From REEB85 sp018971455 (GTDB lineage: Bacteria; Pseudomonadota; Alphaproteobacteria; Acetobacterales; Acetobacteraceae): a DNA stretch of 39,586 nt. Made by a program: the position numbers and the translations under genes. The stretch spans positions 1-39,586 of the forward strand of contig JAGWNT010000030.1 of the NCBI GenBank assembly GCA_028871195.1. Direction: 5' to 3'. The notes under the pieces were generated by a model. It made no database searches. It was not told the DNA's origin and was given only the letters and a program-made list of their open reading frames with translations. Shown here one piece after another: positions 16,385-24,352 of the stretch. Each line of letters starts with the position of its first letter. Positions within the stretch are counted from its first letter, which is position 1.

Positions 16385-17659
16385 TCAACTCACGAGAATG
16401 GCGCGGATATCGTTAACATTGGTCAGCGTGGGCCCGGTGCGCACCAGGTCGCCGATGGCGTCGAACAGGCTGTAGCTGTCATGGGCGGCGAGGAGGCCGC
16501 GCGGGTCGGCCCCGGCGGCGCGGGCGCGGGCCAGCGTGTCGGGGGCGACGATCGCGCCGGCGGCGTCCTCGGTGCCGTCGATGCCGTCCGTGTCCCCGGC
16601 AATCGCCCAGATGCCGCCATGGCCCTGCAGGGCGACGGCCAGGCCGAGCAGGAACTCGGTGTTGCGCCCGCCCCGCCCGGCGCCGCCGGCGCCGATGGAG
16701 ACCGTGGTCTCGCCGCCCGAGAGCAGCAGCGCCGGGGCGGCGAGCGGCTGGCCGTGGCTGGAGATGGAGCGGGCGATGCCGGCCAGGACGGTGCCCATCT
16801 CGCGGCTCTCGCCCTCCAGCGCGTCGCCCAGAATGAGCGGCGCGAGCCCGGCGCGGCGCGCGGCGCCGGCGGCGGCGGCCAGCGCCATGGCCGGGGTCGC
16901 GATCATGCGGAACGTGGCATGGGCCAGGCTGCCCGGCTTGGGGGTCTCGTCGGCATCCTGCGCCAGCCGCGCGGCGATGGCCGGCGCCGGGGTGATGGCG
17001 AAGCGGGCGAGCAGCGCGCGGGCATCGGCGAAGCTCGTCGGGTCCGGCACGGTCGGTCCGCTGGCGATGACCGCGGGATCGTCGCCCGGCACGTCGCTGA
17101 TCGCCAGCGTGACCACCCGCGCGGGGGCCGCGGCGGCGGCAAGCCGGCCGCCCTTGATGGCGGAGAGGTGCTTGCGCACGCAGTTCATCTCCGAGATCGT
17201 CGCCCCGGAGGCGAGCAGCGCCTTGTTGATCGCCTGCTTGTCGGCGAGCGTCAGCCCCTCGGCGGGCAGCGCCATCAAGGCCGAGCCGCCGCCGGAGATC
17301 AGGGCGAGCACCATGTCGTCCGGGCCGAGGCCGGCGACGCTGGCCAGGATGCGGCGGGCGGCGAGTTCGCTGTTGGCGTCGGGCACCGGGTGGGAGGATT
17401 GCATCACCTCGATGCGCTGCGTCGGCACGGCATGGCCGTAGCGGGTGACCACCAGGCCGGCGAGATCGACGTCCGGCCACGCCGCCTCGACGGCCTGGGC
17501 CATGACGGCGGCCGATTTGCCGGCACCGACGACGACGCAGCGGCCGCGGGGCTTTTCCGGCAGGTGGCCGGCCAGCATCACGCGCGGATCGGCGGCGGCC
17601 ACGGCCGTGTCGAAAACCTCCCGCAGCACGGCCCGTGCCCGCGCGTCGCTCCAGCCCAT
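16385..17659 (-). CDS. Glycerate 2-kinase (GckA/TtuD type, MOFRL family)
   Basis: This 424-residue enzyme phosphorylates D-glycerate to 2-phosphoglycerate. Family marks are VVVGAGKSAAVMAQAVE near residue 50, SSHPVPDANSE, ISGGGSALMALP, and AISDVPGDDPAVIASGPTVPDP, followed by the C-terminal MOFRL domain with LSGGETTVSIG, GGRNTEFLLGLAVAL and AGDTDGIDGTED. It belongs to the class found in alphaproteobacteria (GckA, and TtuD of tartrate degradation), unlike E. coli GarK. ATG 17659 is the start that matches the family length. It is followed by pyk on the same strand, fitting assimilation of glycerate from glyoxylate or tartrate. The other glyoxylate-pathway genes are not in the window. It is divergent from the DUF1244 gene across 84 bases. 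Confidence 0.93.
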   Translation of the reverse strand: MGWSDARARAVLREVFDTAVAAADPRVMLAGHLPEKPRGRCVVVGAGKSAAVMAQAVEAAWPDVDLAGLVVTRYGHAVPTQRIEVMQSSHPVPDANSELAARRILASVAGLGPDDMVLALISGGGSALMALPAEGLTLADKQAINKALLASGATISEMNCVRKHLSAIKGGRLAAAAAPARVVTLAISDVPGDDPAVIASGPTVPDPTSFADARALLARFAITPAPAIAARLAQDADETPKPGSLAHATFRMIATPAMALAAAAGAARRAGLAPLILGDALEGESREMGTVLAGIARSISSHGQPLAAPALLLSGGETTVSIGAGGAGRGGRNTEFLLGLAVALQGHGGIWAIAGDTDGIDGTEDAAGAIVAPDTLARARAAGADPRGLLAAHDSYSLFDAIGDLVRTGPTLTNVNDIRAILVS

Positions 17660-17743
17660 CCCCGCCGCCCTCCTCTGTCGCGGGCGCACTATGGCGAAAC
17701 CTGCCGCAGCGCGCCATGTATGCGGGCGAGAAAGGAGTCCGTC

Positions 17744-18079
17744 ATGCCCGCACCCGACATCGACCCGGCCACCCGCACCGAATTGGAGGCCGCCGCCTTT
17801 CGCCGCCTGGTCGCCCATCTGCGCGAGCGCAGCGACGTGCAGAACATCGACATGATGAATCTCGCCGGCTTCTGCCGGAACTGCCTCAGCCGCTGGTATC
17901 GCGAGGCCGCGGACGCCAAGGGGATCGCGCTGGCCGACCCCGATGCGCGGGAAATCATCTACGGCATGCCCTACAAGGAGTGGCAGGCGCGCCACCAGAA
18001 ACCGGCCACAGCGAGCCAGCAGGCCGCCTTCGAAAAGGCGCATCCGGCGGCGCATGCCGGGCCGCACGGGGAACATTGA
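17744..18079 (+). CDS. DUF1244 family protein
   Basis: This 111-residue protein is nearly all DUF1244: AAFRRLVAHLRERSDVQNID, then NLAGFCRNCLSRWYREAA with Cys44 and Cys47, and REIIYGMPYKEWQARHQ. These small helical proteins are widespread in alphaproteobacteria; the conserved Cys pair suggests metal or redox function, but no role is established. ATG 17744 has AAAGGAG six bases upstream. The C-terminal 25 residues (Ala/His-rich) are a low-complexity tail. It sits just before gapR, and this neighbourhood with pyruvate kinase recurs in alphaproteobacteria as I recall it. Confidence 0.88.
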   Translation: MPAPDIDPATRTELEAAAFRRLVAHLRERSDVQNIDMMNLAGFCRNCLSRWYREAADAKGIALADPDAREIIYGMPYKEWQARHQKPATASQQAAFEKAHPAAHAGPHGEH

Positions 18080-18126
18080 CGCCAATGCCGCGTGCCGCTA
18101 AGCCCGCCGCCCCGCGGGAACAGAGG

Positions 18127-18417
18127 ATGGCGCGCATGGCTCCGGACGCAACAGGTGCCGAAAAGGTCGAGGAATCGGCGCAGTGGGGCAACATCGCCGC
18201 TGACCGGCTGCGCAGCCTCATCGAGCGCATCGAACGGCTCGAGGAGGAGAAGAAGGCGCTCTCCAGCGACATCAAGGACATCTTCGCCGAAGCCAAGAGT
18301 GCCGGCTTCGACGTCAAGGTGATCCGCCAGCTGATCCGCATCCGCAAGCAGGAACCCGCCGAGGTCGAGGAACAGGAAACCCTGCTCGACGTCTATCGCC
18401 GCGCGCTGGGAATGTAG
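18127..18417 (+). CDS. gapR: GapR (DUF2312) DNA-binding protein
   Basis: This 96-residue protein matches GapR, the essential nucleoid-associated protein of Caulobacter that clamps overtwisted AT-rich DNA ahead of replication and transcription forks. The characteristic coiled coil is LRSLIERIERLEEEKKALSS, followed by DIFAEAKSAGFDVKVIRQL and the basic segment IRIRKQ, ending in LLDVYRRALGM. The N-terminus before LRSLIE is variable. Starts at ATG 18085 (110 residues), 18127 (96) and 18136 (93) are all possible; the shorter ones match the family length of about 90. It is presumably co-transcribed with the DUF1244 gene (47 bases apart). Confidence 0.9.
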   Translation: MARMAPDATGAEKVEESAQWGNIAADRLRSLIERIERLEEEKKALSSDIKDIFAEAKSAGFDVKVIRQLIRIRKQEPAEVEEQETLLDVYRRALGM

Positions 18418-18438
18418 CGCGCGCCGGGTGCCGGCGGG

Positions 18439-19866
18439 TCAGAACACGGCGTAGCGGCTGGCCACCGTCCAGTCGGTCACGGCGATCCCGGCCAGGACCA
18501 GCGCAACGAGTGCCACCGGCAGCCCGGCGAAGAGCCGGCCCGGCGCCCGGCGCGGCAGCAGCGCGCCGAGCGCCAGTGCCGCCAGCGGCAGGACCGGCAG
18601 GAAATAGCGCCCCTGCACGCCGCCGACATAGAGCGCGCCGACCGGCGTCCAGATCAGATACATCGCGGTCATGACAAGGAAGAAACACGCCGCGACCATC
18701 GCCAGCGCCCAGCAGGCGGCGGCCCTGGACAGGCGGGTCGCCTCCAGCTGGATCGAGCCGACCGCGCCGGCGAGCCCGGCCAGAGCGACCCAGTAGAACG
18801 TGCCGCCGAGCTCGATATTGTCCCATCCGAGCACGCCCGCCGCCGCCTTGAAAAGCGGCACGATGTTGTAGAAGAACGAGATCAGAACGACCAGGAGATA
18901 GGTGCCCGGCGCCGCGGCGATGTGGCGGATCTGCGCGGCCGGCGCGACGTCCGGGGCCGGGGCGACGAAGGCGGCGCGGCTGGACAGCAGCCAGAGCAGG
19001 GCCACGCCGAGCGCCAGCGCGGCAATCGCCGCATGGCGGCGGAGCGCGCCCGCCATCGCCACCGGCCGCAGGATCGCCGGAGCGGCGCCGACCAGCAGCA
19101 CCGGCGCGTAGACGGGCTTGAGGGAGCAGAACACCGCCCCCGCGAGGATGGCCAGCGCCGCCTCGCGCCACAGCCAGCCGCCGGCCATCGCGGCGCGCAG
19201 GGTCAGCGCGGTGAACAGCGTCACCGAGGCGATGGTCATGGCGTCCGGCGACAGCGACGCATATTCGTAGAGCCCCATCGGCAGCAGGCCGACGAAGCCC
19301 AGGGCGATGCCGCCGAACGGCACCAGCCGCACCGCCAGCGCCAGCGCAGCCACCGCGGCGAGCGCGTTGCACATCCGCGCCACATAGAACAGGCCGAGCG
19401 GGGAGAGGCCGAGCAGCCGGCCCAGCGCGATGCCGAGCACCTGCGGGGCATAAGGCAGAGGCGAGTACGGCGCGGCCCCGGCGAAATTGACGAAGACCTT
19501 CTCGCCCGGCCGCAGCTTGCGCGAGAGGTCGCGCAAGGTCCGGGCAAGCGGCTCGGCGGTCACCGCCCGGTCCAGATGCAGGGCGGAGGTTCCCAGGAAA
19601 TGCAGCGTGAACGCCGCCAGGGAGGCGGGAAGCTCGTCGCCCGCGACGCCCTGGCGCACCTGCCCCCATGGCTTCAGCTCGCTGAGCTCGTAGGCGCGCG
19701 CGAAATGCTGCGCCTCGTCCGGCACCTGCAGGGGCGGCGTCAGCACCACCAGCGGCATCGCGCCGAGCAGGCCGAGGATGAGCATCGTCCGCGCGGGCGC
19801 GGACCGCACGCGGCGGGACAGGCAGGCCGCCGCCCCGCCGAGGCGCGCGATCACCGCCCGGATCAT
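18439..19866 (-). CDS. DUF2142 polytopic membrane protein (possible GT-C type glycosyltransferase)
   Basis: This 475-residue integral membrane protein has about ten hydrophobic segments. After the first helix (TMLILGLLGAMPLVV) comes the DUF2142 hallmark PLQVPDEAQHFARAYELS. The large loop contains GAAPYSPLPYAPQVLG, and GRYFLPVLPLAAL lies near the C-terminus. An acidic residue in the first periplasmic loop and an Arg/Tyr motif near the last helices resemble GT-C fold enzymes that use polyprenyl-phosphate sugars. It is the third gene of an operon with GtrA- and GT2-type genes, in the place of the serotype-specific GtrC of phage-type glucosylation operons, so a glycan-modifying transferase is my inference. 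The ATG at 19866 overlaps the GT2 stop (TGATG); GTG 19869 is an alternative. Confidence 0.8.
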   Translation of the reverse strand: MIRAVIARLGGAAACLSRRVRSAPARTMLILGLLGAMPLVVLTPPLQVPDEAQHFARAYELSELKPWGQVRQGVAGDELPASLAAFTLHFLGTSALHLDRAVTAEPLARTLRDLSRKLRPGEKVFVNFAGAAPYSPLPYAPQVLGIALGRLLGLSPLGLFYVARMCNALAAVAALALAVRLVPFGGIALGFVGLLPMGLYEYASLSPDAMTIASVTLFTALTLRAAMAGGWLWREAALAILAGAVFCSLKPVYAPVLLVGAAPAILRPVAMAGALRRHAAIAALALGVALLWLLSSRAAFVAPAPDVAPAAQIRHIAAAPGTYLLVVLISFFYNIVPLFKAAAGVLGWDNIELGGTFYWVALAGLAGAVGSIQLEATRLSRAAACWALAMVAACFFLVMTAMYLIWTPVGALYVGGVQGRYFLPVLPLAALALGALLPRRAPGRLFAGLPVALVALVLAGIAVTDWTVASRYAVF

Positions 19867-20897
19867 CACCGCAGGGCTTCGGCCGGAACCGCCGGGCTGG
19901 TCTCGCGCGCCGGCAGCAGCGGGTGGATCGCGGCCGACGGCGTGGCGCTGATATCGTATCCCAGGAAGGACAGCAGCAGCTGCACGCCGAGAATGACCGG
20001 CAGGGCCGCGAGCATCACCGTTCCGGTGCTCGCCGTGACGCCGGTCACGTCGCTCAGCATCCAGCCACGCACCCCGAAGGCGACGCCGAAGGCGAGCAGC
20101 AGGATGCCGGCGACGAGTTGCAGGGAGGCGACGCTGAAATCGCGCAGAAAATAGCTGTAGACGACGCGCTTGAAGGTGTTGCGCAGATTGCCCGCGAGGA
20201 ACTGCGTCATCACCCGGCCGATGCGCAGATTGCTCGTCTCGTCGCCATAGACGGCGACCATCGGAATGTCGAGCACGCTGGCGCGCATGGTGCCGAGGCG
20301 GAACAGCATGTCGGATTCGAAGAAGTAGCGGCGGCTGATCTTGGCGAGCGGCAGATACTCGTAGACCGCCGCACTGATGGCGGTGAACCCGTTGGTCGGA
20401 TCGAAGATGCTCCAGTAGCCCGAGGAGAGCTTGGTCAGAAAGGAGAGCACGGCGTTGCCGAACAGGCGCATCGGCGGCATCGCGCGCACATCGTCGATAT
20501 TGTAGAAGCGGTTGCCCTTCGTGTAGTCGGCCTTGCCCTCGAGGATGGGCCGGACGAAGCGCGGGATCAGGCTGGGATCCATCTGCCCGTCGCCGTCCAG
20601 CTTGACGATGACCTCCGCGCCCTCCCGCGCGGCATGCGCGTAGCCGGTCAGCACCGCCCCGCCGACGCCCTGGTTCCGCGCGTGGGTGATCACCCGCACG
20701 CGCGGATCGGCGCAGCGCTCGCGCACCAGTTGGCCGGACTGCTCCGGGCAGGCATCGTCCACCACCACGATCAGCCCGACCTCCGCGCCGATCCCCGCCA
20801 GCACGCCCAGCACCTGGGCGCGAACCCGGTAGCAGGGGATGACGACCGCGATCCTGTGCCGCCCCGCACGCCGCGCTCCGGCAGGATCGGCCAGCAT
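19866..20897 (-). CDS. Family 2 glycosyltransferase, polyprenyl-phosphate sugar synthase type (GtrB-like)
   Basis: This 343-residue enzyme has a cytoplasmic GT-A domain: IAVVIPCYRVRAQV at the nucleotide site, VVVDDACPEQSG, QGVGGAVLTGYAHA, then the DxD motif in VKLDGDGQMDPSLIPRF. Two C-terminal transmembrane helices follow (SLQLVAGILLLAFGVAFGV and VMLAALPVILGVQLLLSFL), as in dolichol- or undecaprenyl-phosphate hexose synthases. It would load a sugar from a nucleotide onto undecaprenyl phosphate at the inner membrane. ATG 20897 lies two bases after the gtrA stop, and the 3' end overlaps the DUF2142 gene. The three genes are one unit. Confidence 0.9.
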   Translation of the reverse strand: MLADPAGARRAGRHRIAVVIPCYRVRAQVLGVLAGIGAEVGLIVVVDDACPEQSGQLVRERCADPRVRVITHARNQGVGGAVLTGYAHAAREGAEVIVKLDGDGQMDPSLIPRFVRPILEGKADYTKGNRFYNIDDVRAMPPMRLFGNAVLSFLTKLSSGYWSIFDPTNGFTAISAAVYEYLPLAKISRRYFFESDMLFRLGTMRASVLDIPMVAVYGDETSNLRIGRVMTQFLAGNLRNTFKRVVYSYFLRDFSVASLQLVAGILLLAFGVAFGVRGWMLSDVTGVTASTGTVMLAALPVILGVQLLLSFLGYDISATPSAAIHPLLPARETSPAVPAEALR

Positions 20898-20899
20898 GG

Positions 20900-21322
20900 C
20901 TAGCAATCCGCCCGGCGCAGATGCATGCCGAAGACGAAGCTCCGGGTGGCCAGGTAGGCGGCGACGATCGCCACGGCGTCGGCGGCCATCTTTCCGTACA
21001 CCGGCCCCAGGCCCCGCAGAAACAGCACCAGCAAGCCTGCCGAGGCCGCCATGTTGATGCCGGCGATGGCCGCGTAGCGCAGCGCGCTGCCGCGTTGCCT
21101 TCCGCCATGGCGGAAGGTGAAGCGGGCATGGCCGAAATAGCCCGCGACCGCGGCAATGCCGCGCGCCGCCAGATGGCTCTCCACCGGCGGCAGGACGCGC
21201 AGGCCGGCGAGATAGGTCGCGTATTCGATGCCGACCACCAGCAGCCCGACGCAGCCGTAGCGCAGGGTCTCGAACAGGCGCTGGCGGCGCGGGGCGGCGA
21301 GGAAAACGGGCATCGCGCCCAT
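20900..21322 (-). CDS. gtrA: GtrA family membrane protein (polyprenyl-phosphate sugar flippase)
   Basis: This 140-residue protein has four predicted transmembrane helices and the GtrA pattern: FETLRYGCVGLLVVGIEYAT at the start, RGIAAVAGYFGHARFTFR in the middle and LATRSFVFG at the end. The family is thought to flip undecaprenyl-phosphate-linked sugars to the periplasmic side for a transferase. Start at ATG 21322 with GGGGAG upstream; ATG 21313 is in frame. It is the first gene of the GtrA / GT2 / DUF2142 operon and lies 61 bases after the large fused dehydrogenase gene on the same strand. Confidence 0.88.
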   Translation of the reverse strand: MGAMPVFLAAPRRQRLFETLRYGCVGLLVVGIEYATYLAGLRVLPPVESHLAARGIAAVAGYFGHARFTFRHGGRQRGSALRYAAIAGINMAASAGLLVLFLRGLGPVYGKMAADAVAIVAAYLATRSFVFGMHLRRADC

Positions 21323-21383
21323 GCGACAGCGGCTCCCCTGGTCCAGAAGGCCGCTGCGTTAGCACGCGAATGTTAGGGTTTCA

Positions 21384-24272
21384 TCACGAACCGGCCGCCT
21401 GCGCGAAGCGCTCCACCCGATAATTCGCGTCGATCGCCGCGCCGCGCAGCACGGCGTCCGCGGTGAGGCGGCCGGCGATCGGGCCGAGCGTGTAGCCGTT
21501 GGCGGTGATGGCGTTGAAGAAGCCGGGGCGGCCGGGCGCCTCGCCGAGGATCGGGGCGCGGTCGATGGCGGTGTTGATGCCGGTCCAGGCGCGCAGGATC
21601 GACAGGCCGCGCAGTGCGGGCAGCACCCGTGCCGCGACCCAGAGATTGCCCTCGATGTTGCGGCGCAAATTGCGCGTGCGCCCGTCCCTGGAATCGTAGC
21701 TGCCGAACCAGCCGCCGCCGACCAGCAGGCCGCCGCTGTCCTGCTGCTTGAGCGACAGATGCCGGTGCGCGTAGGCGACCAGGTGCTCGACCAGCCGCGG
21801 CGCCGGCTCGGTGACGATGACCTGCTGGACGGTGCCGGTCACCGGCAGATCGAGCCCGACCATGGCGGCGATGCGCCCGCCCCACGGGCCGGCGCAGTTG
21901 ATCACCCGGCCGGCGATGATCCTGCCATGCGAGGTTTCGACCTCCCACGCCGCGCCGTTGCGGGCGATGGCGGTGACCTCGACGCCCTTGAGCAGCGCCG
22001 CCCCCCGCCTCTGCGCCAGGCGGGCCAGCGCCATGGTGCCGCGCAGCGGATCGATGCGGCCCTCGGCGGGACAGAACACGGCGCCGACCATCGTCTCGGC
22101 CAGATGCGGGGCGATGCTGCGCAGCTCATTGGCGCCGATGAGGTGGGTCTCCACCCCCCAGCGCCGCTCCATCGCCACCTTGGCGCGCAGGAAGGCCATG
22201 CCCTCCTCGCTGTCGGCCAGGCACAGCCCGCCCTTGGTGGACAGGCCCAGGCTCTCGCCAGCCTCGCCGGCGATCTCCCGCCACAACGCGATGCTGCGCG
22301 GACCGAGCGGGAGGGTATGCGCGGCGGGGCCGCCATCCTGCGGGCCGTCAGGGTCGAAATCGTAGGAGATGAGCTGCGCGTGCAGGCTGCCGGCATTGGC
22401 GGTGCTGGCGGCGAAGCCCGCCTCGTCGCGCTCGGCGATGAGCACCTCGGCCCCCTCGCCGGCCAGGTAATAGGCGGTGGACAGGCCGACCGCGCCGGCG
22501 CCGATGACCAGGATGTCGGTGTGGCGCGTCGCCGGCGGCACTTGCGGCACCGGGGTCCGGCGCTGGTTCGGCGTCGGGCCGCGCAGCAGCGGCGCTTCGA
22601 ACTCCTCCAGCTCGAACATCAGCGCCGCCGCGGGCACCGGCCTCGCCGGCACGCGCGGCGCGGCGAAGGCCTCGGCACGCGGCGTATCCGGGCAGAGCCG
22701 GGCGATGGTGGCGGCGCAGAAGCGGCCCTGGCAGCGTCCCATGCCGGCGCGGGTGGCTTTCTTCAGCGCGGCCACCGAGATCAGCCCGCCCGCGATTTCG
22801 GCGCGCAGCCGCCCGGCCGTCACCTCCTCGCACCGGCAGACGATGGTGGCGTCGGCGAGCGGGCCCGGCGGGTGCGGTCGGAACAGCGCCCACAGGGCCG
22901 CCTGGAAGCGCTCGGCGCGCGCCAACGCGCCACGGGCGGCGGCATCGTCGGGCGCGGCCAGGCCCAGATCGCGCGCGGCGGCGAGGCCGGCAAGCCGGCC
23001 GCGCGCCAGCGCCACGCGCGAGCCGCCAAGGGCGGCGCCATCGCCGATGGCAAAAATGGCCGGGTCGGCGGTGCGGCCCTCGGCATCCGTCTCAGTCGCG
23101 AGATGGCCGAGGCCGCTATCGACGAAGCGGTGGGGCAGGTCGAGCGCGCGGGCGAGGCCGGTCTCGGGCTGGAAGCCGAAATTGAGCGCGGCGATATCGA
23201 TGGCCATCGTCCGGGCGCCGGCCGGCGTCGCGATCTCGGCCTCCGCCACCCGCCCCTCGCCGCGCAGCGCGGTCACCTGGCTGCCCCACAGCACCGGCAC
23301 GCCGGCGCGGCGCAGCGTGGCGAGGTAGGACAGCCCCTGGCGGGCGAGGCCGGGGGCGGTGCGCAGCATGGCCACCGCCGCCCGCCACGCCGCCAGGCCC
23401 GGCCGCGGGGCGGCCTCCACCACCGCCGCGACGGCGACGCCGCCGGCCAGCAGCTCGCAGGCGAGTTGCAGGTTCAGCGGGCCATTGCCGGCGATCAGCA
23501 CCCGCCCGTCGGGGGCGACGCGCTGGGCGCGGGCGAGCGTCTGCAATGCGCCGGTGGTCATCGCGCCGGGCAGCGTCCAGCCCGGCAGCGGCACCGGGCG
23601 CTCATGCGCCCCGGGTGCGAGAACGAGCCGGCGCGGCGTGAAGGTGACGGCGCGTCCGGCAATGATGGCGGCCACCTCGCCCGCGCCGAACGCGCCCCAG
23701 ACGGTGGCCTCGGTCTCGATCGTCACCCCCGCCCGTTCGGCCCGCGCCCGCAACGCCGCACCCTCGCGGAACTGCGCGTCGGGGGCTGCGTTGGCGTGGC
23801 TGGGCGCGAGCGGCTTGTGGTACTGCCCACCCGGCGCGGCACGCTCGTCGAGCGCCACCACCGACGCCCCCGCCTCGGCGGCGGCGATGGCGGCGGCGAG
23901 CCCGGCCGGACCGGCGCCCACCACCAGCACGTCGCAGGCGCGCATCTCGCAATGCGGCGCCGCGGGCTCGGCGGCCAGCGGCGCCAGCGTCGCGGGCGCG
24001 TCCCCCTGCACCGCCATGCCGTCCTGCGCTTTGGTCATGCAGGCGCGCTGGCCGATGCGCCCGTCGATCGTCACCACACAGTCGAAGCAGGCGCCCATGC
24101 CGCAATGCAGGCCGCGCGGCGCGCCGGACGGCGTGTGGCGAAAGGTCAGGAGTCCGGCGGCCGAGAGGGCGGCGGCGACGGTCTCGCCCTCGATCGCCGG
24201 AATCGGCGCGCCGTCGAAGGCGATGGTGATCGCGCGGCCGGTGCGGCGGATCGAATCCTGCGTGAGGCGCAT
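21384..24272 (-). CDS. Single-chain HcnABC-type amino-acid/opine dehydrogenase (triple fusion)
   Basis: This 962-residue chain joins three proteins that are normally separate. Residues 1-95 are an HcnA-like 2Fe-2S domain with Cys57, Cys62, Cys65 and Cys78 (GLHCGMGACFDC...RAC). Residues 110-535 are an HcnB-like flavoprotein: Rossmann motif VVGAGPAG at 117-124, a second dinucleotide fold near 257-275, and a BFD-type 2Fe-2S motif with Cys479, Cys481, Cys514 and Cys519 (C-x-C-x32-C-x4-C). A Pro-rich linker leads to residues 585-962, an HcnC/DAO-type FAD oxidase (VIGAGAVG at 589-596, ASTANAGSLHAQ). Relatives are glycine (cyanide-forming), octopine/nopaline, D-hydroxyproline and other secondary-amine dehydrogenases that pass electrons to the respiratory chain. 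ATG 24272 has AAGGA six bases upstream. It is divergent from the hydantoinase gene by 80 bases, which suggests D-amino acids or N-alkyl amino acids as substrate; this is inference. Confidence 0.9.
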   Translation of the reverse strand: MRLTQDSIRRTGRAITIAFDGAPIPAIEGETVAAALSAAGLLTFRHTPSGAPRGLHCGMGACFDCVVTIDGRIGQRACMTKAQDGMAVQGDAPATLAPLAAEPAAPHCEMRACDVLVVGAGPAGLAAAIAAAEAGASVVALDERAAPGGQYHKPLAPSHANAAPDAQFREGAALRARAERAGVTIETEATVWGAFGAGEVAAIIAGRAVTFTPRRLVLAPGAHERPVPLPGWTLPGAMTTGALQTLARAQRVAPDGRVLIAGNGPLNLQLACELLAGGVAVAAVVEAAPRPGLAAWRAAVAMLRTAPGLARQGLSYLATLRRAGVPVLWGSQVTALRGEGRVAEAEIATPAGARTMAIDIAALNFGFQPETGLARALDLPHRFVDSGLGHLATETDAEGRTADPAIFAIGDGAALGGSRVALARGRLAGLAAARDLGLAAPDDAAARGALARAERFQAALWALFRPHPPGPLADATIVCRCEEVTAGRLRAEIAGGLISVAALKKATRAGMGRCQGRFCAATIARLCPDTPRAEAFAAPRVPARPVPAAALMFELEEFEAPLLRGPTPNQRRTPVPQVPPATRHTDILVIGAGAVGLSTAYYLAGEGAEVLIAERDEAGFAASTANAGSLHAQLISYDFDPDGPQDGGPAAHTLPLGPRSIALWREIAGEAGESLGLSTKGGLCLADSEEGMAFLRAKVAMERRWGVETHLIGANELRSIAPHLAETMVGAVFCPAEGRIDPLRGTMALARLAQRRGAALLKGVEVTAIARNGAAWEVETSHGRIIAGRVINCAGPWGGRIAAMVGLDLPVTGTVQQVIVTEPAPRLVEHLVAYAHRHLSLKQQDSGGLLVGGGWFGSYDSRDGRTRNLRRNIEGNLWVAARVLPALRGLSILRAWTGINTAIDRAPILGEAPGRPGFFNAITANGYTLGPIAGRLTADAVLRGAAIDANYRVERFAQAAGS

Positions 24273-24352
24273 GCGGCATCCTTGCGGCGGGCAGTGAAAT
24301 CGGTTGCAGTGCGGCAGGCTGACACAGCTTCGCGACAAGGCAAGAGGCGGCA

